Shown here one piece after another: positions 7,538 to 14,496 of a stretch of 21,704 bases of DNA (the first letter of the stretch is position 1; each line of letters opens with the position of its first letter). The stretch is from JBPCRW01 sp050996405 (GTDB lineage Bacteria > Acidobacteriota > Blastocatellia > Pyrinomonadales > Pyrinomonadaceae). The DNA lies in assembly GCA_050996405.1 (NCBI GenBank), contig JBPCRW010000212.1:1-21704 (forward strand), read 5' to 3'. The notes beneath the pieces were generated by a model. That model saw only the letters and a list, made by a program, of their open reading frames with translations. It searched no databases and was not told where the DNA came from. The position numbers and the translations under genes are program-made.

Positions 7538-7913
7538 GATAAGAAGTTAGCTGATGACAGTCAAATCAGTTACCCGACAAATGCGAGTTTGACGAAAGAT
7601 ACCGGTTTTGAAGGGTATGAGCCGAAAGACGTGCTGCGGCAACAACCAAAAAAAAGTGCGCGGGAAAGAATTGACGGGGATTGATAAATTTTTGAACAAA
7701 ATGATTTCCAGAGTGCGAATCGCGGTGGAAAATGTGATTTGTGGAGTGAAGCGATGTCGAATTGTCACAGAGCCGTTGAGATTAACCAAAGAGAAGATTT
7801 CAGATATGGTAATGGAAATCGCGTGTGGCTTACACAATTTGCGAGTAACTTTTCGCCAACCACTTCAAACTATTGCTTTAACGAACTTTGAAGAAATATC
7901 TTATTTCCAATAA
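7370..7913 (+). pseudogene. IS5-superfamily transposase remnant (DDE_Tnp_4 type), 5'-truncated and frameshifted
   Basis: The reading frame from about 7370 gives LDGTERRLQRPVN, YSGKKKTHTDKNLL, KKHDKKLADD and DTGFEGY. After a +1 shift at the A8 run 7648-7655 it continues KVRGKELTG, VRIAVENVICGVKRCRIV and DMVMEIACGLHNLR to TAA at 7911-7913. This is the C-terminal catalytic part of a DDE transposase of the IS5 superfamily. The presumptive acidic triad is present: D (7376), D (7601) and E (7728). Removing one A from the run would rejoin the frames. The N-terminal DNA-binding part is missing: left of ~7370 the sequence belongs to the oppositely oriented polyvalent gene. No terminal inverted repeats could be assigned. 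The remnant is not expected to be active. Confidence 0.85.
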
Positions 7914-8344
7914 TGTCTATTATTAAAGATTCGGCAAGTTATTTTTTTATTCAGATCGCCAATGAACTTCGCGCAAACCTTGAAAAATTGATGCTGGAAA
8001 TAGGTCTGCACGCGGGACAAGTAATGGTTTTAGAATCTCTCTGGGAAACTGATTGCCAAAGCCAGACTGATTTGGTTCGCAGATTATCCGTCACTCCGCC
8101 GACGGTGTACAATCTTGCCGTCAAACTTGCCAAGTCCGGGTTTGTAGAGATAAAAAAATGCGAGACGGATGGTCGTTTGATGCGAGTGTGTCTTCTGCAA
8201 AAAGGGATTAATATAAAATCGTCGGTTAAAACGCAGTGGGAGAAGCTGGAAAATTCAATAGTTGGAAAATTAAGCGAAACCGAAAAATTAATGTTTTCCC
8301 TGCTTCTAAAAAAAATAAGACAAGGCGCGGAGAATCTTCCTTAA
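7913..8344 (+). CDS. MarR family transcriptional regulator
   Basis: The 143-residue protein has the length and layout of MarR regulators, dimeric winged-helix repressors often released by small ligands. N- and C-terminal helices (~5-30 and ~100-140) would form the dimer interface. The helix-turn-helix lies at ~50-75 with recognition helix around TPPTVYNLAVKLAKSGFVEI, and the wing at 79-95 contains the typical D-x-R (D86, R88). Its ATG overlaps the stop of the transposase remnant (TAATG), with no clear Shine-Dalgarno sequence, so the ancestral promoter may have been displaced by the IS. The start is supported because the first dimerisation helix requires it. The target is unknown; the usp gene 115 bp downstream has its own promoter-like sequence. 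Confidence 0.85.
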   Translation: MSIIKDSASYFFIQIANELRANLEKLMLEIGLHAGQVMVLESLWETDCQSQTDLVRRLSVTPPTVYNLAVKLAKSGFVEIKKCETDGRLMRVCLLQKGINIKSSVKTQWEKLENSIVGKLSETEKLMFSLLLKKIRQGAENLP

Positions 8345-8412
8345 AAATCTTCCGAAGTTTCTAATTCTCTACATAAATTCTATTCGATTTTGAAATTAGC
8401 TTTTACATTCGG

Positions 8413-8453
8413 TTGATTAGGTTAGCCTTAAGTTTTAACATAAAATTCGGAGG
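8413..8453 (+). promoter_or_regulatory. promoter and ribosome-binding site for the usp gene
   Basis: TTGATT (8413-8418) and TAACAT (8436-8441) are spaced by 17 bp and followed by GGAGG at 8449-8453, six bases before the ATG at 8460. The spacing and RBS are good; the -10 hexamer is imperfect. Confidence 0.5.
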
Positions 8454-8459
8454 TTAAAG

Positions 8460-8918
8460 ATGATGAAAATTTTAATTGCTACCGACGGCACAAAATTTAG
8501 TTCACCGGCTATCGAAATAATAGCGAAATTCAATCTCCCGCCAAAAAGCGAGATAAAAATTGTCTCCGTCATCGATATGGCGGTTCCGCTTTCGATTGAC
8601 ACTTATATAGGTTATATGCCGACCACAGTAGAGTTGGAAAAATTTGCCCGTGAACATGCCGAAAAGATTTTAAGCGAAGCGGCAAATTATGTCTCCGAAA
8701 GATTTTCAGAGTCCGCCATTATCATCACAACTGACGTTTTAATCGGCTCGCCGGAAAGCAGAATTGTCGAAACAGCAGAAGAAATTAAGGCTGATTTGAT
8801 TATAATAGGTTCGCACGGCTATAACCGTTGGGAAAGATTGCTGCTCGGTTCGGTTTCTGATTCTATCGTTCATCACGCGCCGTGTTCGGTGTTGATTGTT
8901 CGATTACCAAAAATTTAA
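8460..8918 (+). CDS. universal stress protein, UspA family
   Basis: A single 152-residue Usp domain. It opens with the usual strand and Asp (KILIATDGT) and ends with the nucleotide-binding signature G117-x2-G120-x9-G130-S131 (GSHGYNRWERLLLGSVS), followed by the typical closing strand (CSVLIVRLP). The signature marks the ATP-binding subgroup of these soluble stress-adaptation proteins. Two adjacent ATGs (8460 and 8463) could both be served by the GGAGG at 8449. The DUF402 gene follows after 4 nt, so the two are probably co-transcribed. Confidence 0.93.
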   Translation: MMKILIATDGTKFSSPAIEIIAKFNLPPKSEIKIVSVIDMAVPLSIDTYIGYMPTTVELEKFAREHAEKILSEAANYVSERFSESAIIITTDVLIGSPESRIVETAEEIKADLIIIGSHGYNRWERLLLGSVSDSIVHHAPCSVLIVRLPKI

Positions 8919-8922
8919 ATTG

Positions 8923-9417
8923 ATGCCTGACCGGATTTTTACGATTAATTCGCACAAAGCGGACAATAAAATTCATCGAACATGGCAGGCAGAATGTTTG
9001 GCAGAAACCGACGATTACTGGCTTTTCGTCGGCGAATTTTCCGAAACAGTTAAACACAAACAGATTGGAATTATCAGACAAGGGACGGTCTCTTACGAAT
9101 ATTATTGGAAAAAACGCTGGTATAACGTTTTTCGATTTCACGAACCAGGCGGAGAACTGAGAAATTTTTACTGTAATGTTAGCCAGCCGCCTTTGGTGTC
9201 GGGAATGGTTTTGGACTACGTTGATTTGGATGTAGATGTTTTAGTGTGGAAGGATTTTTCTTGCGAAGTTTTGGACATCGACGAATTCGAGGTAAATTCT
9301 AAGCGATTCGGCTATTCTGATGAAATATATTTGAATGTCGAAAAAAGCCTCGACGAGCTATTAAGTTTAATTGAAAACCGGCGATTCCCGTTTGATTTTG
9401 TCGAAGTAGAGACTTAG
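8923..9417 (+). CDS. DUF402 domain protein (FomD/nucleoside-diphosphatase-like)
   Basis: The 164-residue protein shows the DUF402 pattern: YYWKKRWYNVFRF (60-72), a G-x-L turn, YCNVSQPP (83-90) and an acidic YVDLDVDVLV (99-108) whose Asp residues would bind divalent metal. Characterised members of this fold hydrolyse phosphoanhydrides, for example FomD in fosfomycin synthesis and a nucleoside tri-/diphosphatase in Firmicutes. The substrate here cannot be told. The ATG at 8923, 4 nt after the usp stop, is preferred; an in-frame TTG at 8896 would overlap usp. No strong Shine-Dalgarno sequence is seen, so translational coupling to usp is likely. Confidence 0.8.
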   Translation: MPDRIFTINSHKADNKIHRTWQAECLAETDDYWLFVGEFSETVKHKQIGIIRQGTVSYEYYWKKRWYNVFRFHEPGGELRNFYCNVSQPPLVSGMVLDYVDLDVDVLVWKDFSCEVLDIDEFEVNSKRFGYSDEIYLNVEKSLDELLSLIENRRFPFDFVEVET

Positions 9418-9437
9418 GAGTCGGCTGGCTGACTTCT
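9416..9437 (+). terminator. weak terminator-like hairpin after DUF402
   Basis: AGGAGTC (9416-9422) pairs with GACTTCT (9431-9437), including one G-T wobble, around an 8-nt loop. A T-rich stretch begins a few bases later. The hairpin overlaps the stop codon. The following gap to 9634 is AT-rich and also holds TTTCTAGAAA (9492-9501) and two AAACTTTAT copies (9581, 9599). Confidence 0.4.
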
Positions 9438-9634
9438 GTAATTTACTTTAATTTTTCGCCGAATTCTATTCTTATTAAAAGATTTAAAGGTTTTCTAGAA
9501 ATTACCTTAACCTCATTAAACAAGCCAAACATTGATTTTCGTTTTTAGATTCAAGAGATAAATTCCGGCGACGATTTGCAAAACTTTATAAAGTCGATAA
9601 ACTTTATCTCTATCAAATAGAACGAAAAACCTTA

Positions 9635-11170
9635 ATGAATAAAATAGAAATTTTACATGAAAAATCTCGCCGCGCGGAAGAAGGCGGCGGCGCGGCGCGG
9701 GAAAAAAAACAACGCGCTTCGGGAAAATTGACGGCGCGCGAGCGCGTAGATTTTTTTCTGGACGAAAATTCTTTTGAAGAATTCGATAAATTTGTCGTCC
9801 ATCGTTCAAATGATTTCGGACTCGCCGAACAAAAATTCTCGGGCGACGGCGTGGTCACGGGACACGGATTAGTTAACGATCGTGAAGTCTTTATTTTCGC
9901 GCAGGATTTTACGGTTTTCGGCGGTTCTTTAAGCGAAACTCACGCGCAGAAAATCTGCAAGGTGATGGATTTGGCGATGAAAACCGGCGCGCAAATTATC
10001 GGTTTAAACGATTCGGGCGGCGCGCGCATTCAGGAAGGCGTAGTCAGTTTGGGCGGCTATGCGGACATTTTTCTGCGAAACACTCTGGCGAGCGGTGTCG
10101 TGCCGCAGATTAGCTGTATCTTGGGACCGTGCGCGGGCGGCGCGGTTTATTCTCCGGCGATTACGGATTTTAACGTGATGGTCAAAGATACTTCATATAT
10201 GTTTATCACCGGACCGGATGTGATTAAAACGGTGACGCACGAAATTGTGACAAAAGATGAACTCGGCGGCGCGATGACGCATAACGCAAAATCCGGCGTG
10301 GCGCATTTTGCGGCTGACTCGGACGAACACGCTCTGCGGCTGACGCGCGAACTGCTTTCGTTCGTCCCGTCAAACAATCTGGAAAATCCGCCGTTTGTTC
10401 CGACAAAAGACCCTGCAAATCGAGCCGACGAAAAACTGAATTCTATCGTTCCCGAAAAATCGACACAGCCATACGACATCCGAGATATTATTCACAACGT
10501 CGTGGACGAGAATTATTTTTTCGAGATCCAGGAGCATTACGCGCCGAATATTGTTATCGGTTTCGCGCGGCTCGGCGGCTTTTCGGTCGGCATCGTCGCC
10601 AATCAACCGGCTTTTCTAGCTTGAGTTTTAGACATCGACGCATCAGTCCAAGCGGCTCGTTTCGTGCGTTTTTGCGATTGTTTTAACATTCCGATTATCA
10701 CATTTGAAGACGTTCCGGGATTTTTGCCCGGCGTGAATCAGGAGCATCTCGGTATTATCAGACACGGCGCAAAACTTCTCTACGCCTTTGCCGAAGCGAA
10801 CGTGCCGAAAATTAAGGTTATCACGCGCAAGGCTTACGGCGGCGCGTATTGTGTGATGGCATCGAAACATATCCGCACAGATATAAATTTTGCCTACCCG
10901 ACCGCCGAAATCGCCGTGATGGGCGCGGAAGGCGCGGTCGGCGTTCTGCTGCGGAAGGAGATTGCCGAAAATGGAGAAGGTTATCGCAAATCCAAAATCG
11001 CCGATTTTGAAGAAAAATTCGCCAACCCATATATCGCGGCGGAACGCGGATTTATCGACGAAGTTATCGAGCCGGCGCAAACCCGCCCGAAATTGATTCG
11101 CGCTCTATCGCTTTTGCAGAACAAACGCGATGCGAATCCGCCGAAAAAAAACGGCAATATACCCCTATAA
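9635..11170 (+). pseudogene. pccB: acyl-CoA (propionyl-CoA type) carboxylase, carboxyltransferase beta subunit, interrupted by in-frame TGA
   Basis: The beta subunit transfers carboxyl from carboxybiotin to an acyl-CoA such as propionyl-CoA. The reading frame is full length for the family (511 codons) except for a TGA at 10622-10624, codon 330, where homologues have Gly (FLA-G-VLDID). The same frame continues on both sides. The N-terminal crotonase-like half has GLNDSGGARIQEG and GPCAGGAVYSPAITDF for the first oxyanion hole. The C-terminal half has FEDVPGFLPG, RKAYGGAYCVMASKH, PTAEIAVMG and the classic end PPKKNGNIPL. One G-to-T change (GGA to TGA) would explain the stop. A GTG at 10664 could restart the second half, but the halves are not known to work apart. 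No biotin carboxylase partner gene is in the window. Nonsense mutation, sequencing error and readthrough remain open; family assignment is firm. Confidence 0.9.
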
Positions 11171-11185
11171 CAATTTAAGGTTTTT

Positions 11186-11215
11186 CTTTAAGTGTCTGTC
11201 TGCCGACACTTAAAG
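11186..11215 (+). terminator. perfect hairpin downstream of the carboxylase
   Basis: CTTTAAGTGTC (11186-11196) and GACACTTAAAG (11205-11215) form an 11-bp perfect stem with an 8-nt loop, 16 bp after the carboxylase stop. There is no T-tract on either strand, so it may be an RNA-stabilising or weak terminator structure, or a protein site. Confidence 0.4.
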
Positions 11216-11293
11216 GAAATTCTAGGTAATTTGCTAAAACCACATTATTTACCGACTTACATCCGTTAAATAAACTTTCGACCGCGCGGCAAA

Positions 11294-11546
11294 TTAATCT
11301 TTCAAAATAGCAACGTCGCCCCAGTTACGCGAATCGCCGGAAACAGTCAAAACTGCCATTCGCCATTTGTTGTAGCTTGGCGACGATCCTAGCCCGCCTG
11401 TTTTCAAAGCAACCGCAAATCCGTCCGGTAGAATAAATTGAATAATAATGATTGTTTTGAAAAAGAATTTATTGTTTTTGCCGGAAACTCCGTAAGATTT
11501 ATTTGAATCAAACGAATTTACGCCTGCGAATTTCGCCGCCGATTAA
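11294..11546 (-). pseudogene. possible remnant of the 3' end of a minus-strand gene
   Basis: An 83-codon open frame between two stops, with no usable ATG near its 5' end. Its C-terminal half reads like real protein (LPDGFAVALKTGGLGSSPSY, NKWRMAVLTVSGDSRNWGD) while its N-terminal part looks degraded. It lies in the 475-bp gap between the carboxylase and the dikinase-like gene. No family is recognised, and a chance open frame cannot be excluded. Nothing else is evident in this gap apart from the hairpin at 11186-11215. Confidence 0.3.
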
Positions 11547-11687
11547 TATCTGTTAATTTAGAAAATAGTTATTACGCAAGCATCGTTGTCAATGGCATTA
11601 GATTAAAAAAGTAGAGTAAAATCAATCTGCGGGACGATTGGTAATTTGTTAAGAGCGCGGCAATCTTTTTTTGAAATGGTAGAAAAT

Positions 11688-13649
11688 ATGAAACCAAAAA
11701 TCTTTTTAATACTTTTTATATTACTGGTTGGTTTTTTCCAAACGCGGGCGCAAACAATTGAAAAAACTGCGGCAACGCAAGCGACAAAACTGGATTCGCC
11801 TCCAGTGGATAATCAAAATTCTCTGCCGGAAATAAAAACGCAAAGCGAGTTTGACGCGCTGGCGCGGGTTTATCATCAGGGAACTCCGTATGCGCTGCCG
11901 CATGTGATGTTTATTATTGACCGGCAGGACAATAATAAAATCTACTACATCAACTCGAAGAAATTCAGGTTTCATAAAGATTTTGCCAACGCCGCTTATC
12001 TCTCTTTGGAACGCGGCGAGGCTTTTACCAAAAGCAATTATCTGCGCGACGACCGGCGGTTTATTTTGGGAACGCTGGCGTGGCAAACGCCTATAAAAAA
12101 ATGGACGTTCGAGTTTTGGGAAGGTGATTTAATTCCCGCCGACCAGATAAAAACAACTTACGACATCGTCAACAAAACGTTTTTTGAGCCGGTCGCCTTT
12201 AAGCCGAATTCAATTCGGCAGGACGAGCTTTCCGCAAATTTGAATATCAAACGCATTTCGGCTGATGAAATCAACAAAGGTCAGGAATATATTCCGCTCA
12301 ACGAAGCAAGCGGCATCGGGCGCATTCACATCATTGACAAACTCGACGACACGGTTGAAATCGGCTACAACGAAATTCTGGTGTTAAAGGAAGTTCCGGC
12401 GAGTCTTCCGCCCGTCGCGGGTTTGATTATCGCCAAACCTTCGACTCCGCTTTCTCATATCAATTTGCTGGCAAAAGGCTGGAACATTCCAAACGCTTAT
12501 ATCAAAAACGCCGACGAACTTTTCAAAAAATATGATACTCGCTGGGTTGAATTTGATACGAAACTGGACAGCTATACGGTCAAACCAGCCGACAACAAAA
12601 TTCTCGACGAATACGACCGGCAGCAAAAGGAATTAAACCAGATTTTCGAATCGCCGCCGTCGGATTTGAATGGCAAGCATCTCGCGTCATTGCGCGAACT
12701 TCATAAAAAAGACAGCATCGCTTACGGCGCGAAAGCCTCGAATCTGGGCGAACTCGTCAATTCCAAATTGCGCGGCGTGATTATTCCAAACGGTTTCGGC
12801 GTGCCGTTTTATTATTACGCCAAATTTATGAAAGATACCGGACTCGAAGCCAAAATCGAAGATTTGATGGACGACAACGATTTTGTTCATAATCCTTCAG
12901 TCCGTCGAAAAGAGTTAGCCGAGTTTCGCGCCGAAATTCAAAACGCGAAATTTGATGAAAAGCTCAAGGCGGAAATTCTGCGAAAATGGTGCACGGAACT
13001 CGGCGGGCGCGGCGTGTTTGTCCGCAGTTCGTCAAACGTCGAAGATTTGCCGAATTTTAGCGGCGCGGGACTTTACAGTTCGGTCAAAAATGTCAAAAAA
13101 GCGGTCAAAATAATCGAAGCCGTCAAAACCGTCTGGGCTTCGCTCTGGAATTTCGACGCTTACGAAGCCAGAGAGCGCGGCTTTGTCGAACACACGGGCG
13201 CGATGATGTCGGCATTTATCCAAGTCGGCGTGGATATGGAAGACGGCGGCGTAATGATAACAAAAGACCCGTTTAATAAAGACAATAAAAACGCCGTCTA
13301 TATCAGCGCGGCGTGGGGACACAATTTGCAGGTCACGGGCGGCGACGAAGACGCGAAAAGACAAATCGTTCCCGAACAGATTTTATTTTCGCCCGAATCA
13401 AACTCGGTGCAGATTTTGACCCGTTCAAATCAAGACACGCTGTTTAGATTTAACGCGGCGGGCGGTGTCAAAGAAATGCCGATTTCAACCGAACGCAGAG
13501 TTTTAACCGACGCGGTGGCGCGGAATTTAGTCAAAGCCGCTGACAATATCAAACGTATTTTCGGCGGCACGGAGCAGGACATCGAATGGGGTTATTTAAA
13601 AGGACGGATTTATATTATTCAAGCGCGTCCTTATATTGACCGGAAATAA
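11688..13649 (+). CDS. exported PEP/pyruvate-binding (PPDK-type) protein with glucan-dikinase-like domain order
   Basis: The 653-residue protein begins with a signal peptide (KIFLILFILLVGFF, cleavage after TRA, residue ~21), so export is predicted. Residues ~45-230 form an unassigned domain. Residues ~235-275 are a PEP-utiliser mobile domain with TPLSH257, the phosphohistidine position. Residues ~340-650 are a PPDK/PEP-synthase ATP-grasp domain: GAKASNLGE (347-355), VRSSSNVEDLP (445-455, R446 and E452), ASLWNFDAYEARERGF, GGVMITKDP and DIEWGYLKGRIYIIQARP (631-648). PEP synthase and PPDK carry the ATP-grasp domain first; His-domain first and ATP-grasp last matches glucan water dikinases. No PEP-binding TIM barrel is present. 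The substrate is unknown, and ATP supply outside the cytoplasm is a puzzle. The ATG at 11688 fits the signal peptide; an ATG at 11676 and a TTG at 11646 are alternatives. Confidence 0.8.
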   Translation: MKPKIFLILFILLVGFFQTRAQTIEKTAATQATKLDSPPVDNQNSLPEIKTQSEFDALARVYHQGTPYALPHVMFIIDRQDNNKIYYINSKKFRFHKDFANAAYLSLERGEAFTKSNYLRDDRRFILGTLAWQTPIKKWTFEFWEGDLIPADQIKTTYDIVNKTFFEPVAFKPNSIRQDELSANLNIKRISADEINKGQEYIPLNEASGIGRIHIIDKLDDTVEIGYNEILVLKEVPASLPPVAGLIIAKPSTPLSHINLLAKGWNIPNAYIKNADELFKKYDTRWVEFDTKLDSYTVKPADNKILDEYDRQQKELNQIFESPPSDLNGKHLASLRELHKKDSIAYGAKASNLGELVNSKLRGVIIPNGFGVPFYYYAKFMKDTGLEAKIEDLMDDNDFVHNPSVRRKELAEFRAEIQNAKFDEKLKAEILRKWCTELGGRGVFVRSSSNVEDLPNFSGAGLYSSVKNVKKAVKIIEAVKTVWASLWNFDAYEARERGFVEHTGAMMSAFIQVGVDMEDGGVMITKDPFNKDNKNAVYISAAWGHNLQVTGGDEDAKRQIVPEQILFSPESNSVQILTRSNQDTLFRFNAAGGVKEMPISTERRVLTDAVARNLVKAADNIKRIFGGTEQDIEWGYLKGRIYIIQARPYIDRK

Positions 13650-13657
13650 ATGTCGAT

Positions 13658-14197
13658 TTATATGATAGGTTTACGTGGTTTCTTCCTTTTTTCCGCTGCT
13701 TTGATAGTCGAATCGCGGATGTCGCGCTCCACGCCTTCGCGCTCGGTCGGGTCGAGCGGATTTGCCTGCGCTTCAAATTTTAGATAAGCGTCGTCGCTCG
13801 CGGGCGGCAGTCCGGCGAGTTCGCGGGCGGCGACGATTCCGCCCCAGACGGCGGCAAAACCTAAAGTAAAACTTAAAACGACGTTCAGAAAAGCGTAAAG
13901 CCATTCCTTGTCTTCGACGAGCCGCGCCGTTTCATACTCGAAGGTCGAGAATGTCGTGTAAGCTCCGACAAAACCGACCGCCACCATCAGTCTTAAATAC
14001 GGGTCAATCTTTAATTTTTCGGTCGCCAGCGTCAGAAAAAAGCCGATGACGAACGAGCCTGTAATGTTGATGACAAAAGTTGCGAGCGGAAACGGCACTA
14101 ATTGGCGCGAAACTAAAAGGCTTCCCAGAAAAAAACGCAGCATCGCGCCGACGGCTCCTCCGATAGCGACCGCCGAATATCTCAAAAATGTTTCCAA
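13658..14197 (-). CDS. fluC: fluoride channel FluC/CrcB
   Basis: FluC proteins form dual-topology dimers in the inner membrane that let fluoride leak out of the cell. The sequence shows GGAVGAMLR near the N-terminus, FVINITGSFVIGF (pore Asn) in TM2 and GFVGAYTTFSTFEYE in TM3, with four membrane helices over the first ~130 residues. The start is probably TTG at 14197, which has GAGG eight bases upstream; a TTG at 14215 would add six residues. About 50 hydrophilic residues follow TM4, ending in a basic KRKKPRKP, longer than usual for the family. A fluoride riboswitch with a terminator lies in the leader, so expression should rise with fluoride. The gene converges on the dikinase-like gene with an 8-nt gap. 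Confidence 0.95.
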   Translation of the reverse strand: METFLRYSAVAIGGAVGAMLRFFLGSLLVSRQLVPFPLATFVINITGSFVIGFFLTLATEKLKIDPYLRLMVAVGFVGAYTTFSTFEYETARLVEDKEWLYAFLNVVLSFTLGFAAVWGGIVAARELAGLPPASDDAYLKFEAQANPLDPTEREGVERDIRDSTIKAAEKRKKPRKPII

Positions 14198-14287
14198 TAT
14201 CTTTTCCTCACTCAAAAACGCGGCTTGATTCGTGAACCGCCAATTTTGCCGTAAAAATTCGTAAATCTCTCAAAAGATTTTCGGCGG

Positions 14288-14338
14288 CAAAAATAAAACT
14301 CCTTTTCAAAGGCGCAACCAAAGCCGCTGAAAAGGAGT
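14288..14338 (-). terminator. riboswitch-controlled intrinsic terminator of fluC
   Basis: On the minus strand ACTCCTTTTCA pairs with TGAAAAGGAGT (14328-14338 with 14298-14308, 11 bp), followed by TTTTATTTTT. The first five bases of the 5' arm are also the pseudoknot strand of the fluoride aptamer, so ligand-bound aptamer and terminator should exclude one another. Confidence 0.9.
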
Positions 14339-14383
14339 CATCAATCTTTTGACAAGATGGTTATGCGGCGAACTCCATCGCCC
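14334..14383 (-). ncRNA. fluoride riboswitch (crcB motif) aptamer
   Basis: Read on the minus strand: GGGCGATGGAGTTCGCC (14383-14367) forms stem GGCGA/TCGCC with loop TGGAGT. A second small stem ATCTT/AAGAT (14358-14354 and 14348-14344) follows, then TGATGACTCC (to 14334). The loop GGAGT can pair with the distal ACTCC, the pseudoknot that defines this riboswitch class. The leader lies directly upstream of a fluoride channel gene, its classic target. The 3' pseudoknot strand is shared with the terminator hairpin, predicting that fluoride allows transcription into fluC. Confidence 0.93.
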
Positions 14384-14397
14384 TTTAAATTCGTTTT

Positions 14398-14425
14398 AGT
14401 CTAACTGAAAAAAGACAACTATCAA
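14398..14425 (-). promoter_or_regulatory. candidate promoter for the fluC leader
   Basis: TTGATA (complement of 14420-14425) and TAGACT (complement of 14398-14403) are spaced by 16 bp and lie just upstream of the aptamer, within the gap after the efflux operon stop at 14497. Confidence 0.5.
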
Positions 14426-14496
14426 AGCGAAGCCCTTCGTTTATGCCGCCAATTTTTAATTCCGCGAATCATTGCAGGTTTTAGTTTAGATTCGGG

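Noticed and set aside
10622..10624. UGA read as Gly (alternative genetic code) or as selenocysteine
   Set aside because: UGA ends the integrase, the giant ORF and the adaptor gene with a classic ATGA overlap, so it is a stop here. The homologous residue is Gly, not Cys, and no selenocysteine insertion structure was noticed.
10664..11170. Second half of the carboxylase as an independent gene
   Set aside because: It begins in mid-domain at a GTG with no Shine-Dalgarno sequence, and the frame is continuous with the first half; it is one interrupted gene.
14298..14338. Terminator of the efflux operon
   Set aside because: It lies beyond a separate promoter-like sequence and shares bases with the fluoride aptamer, so it is better explained as the riboswitch expression platform.
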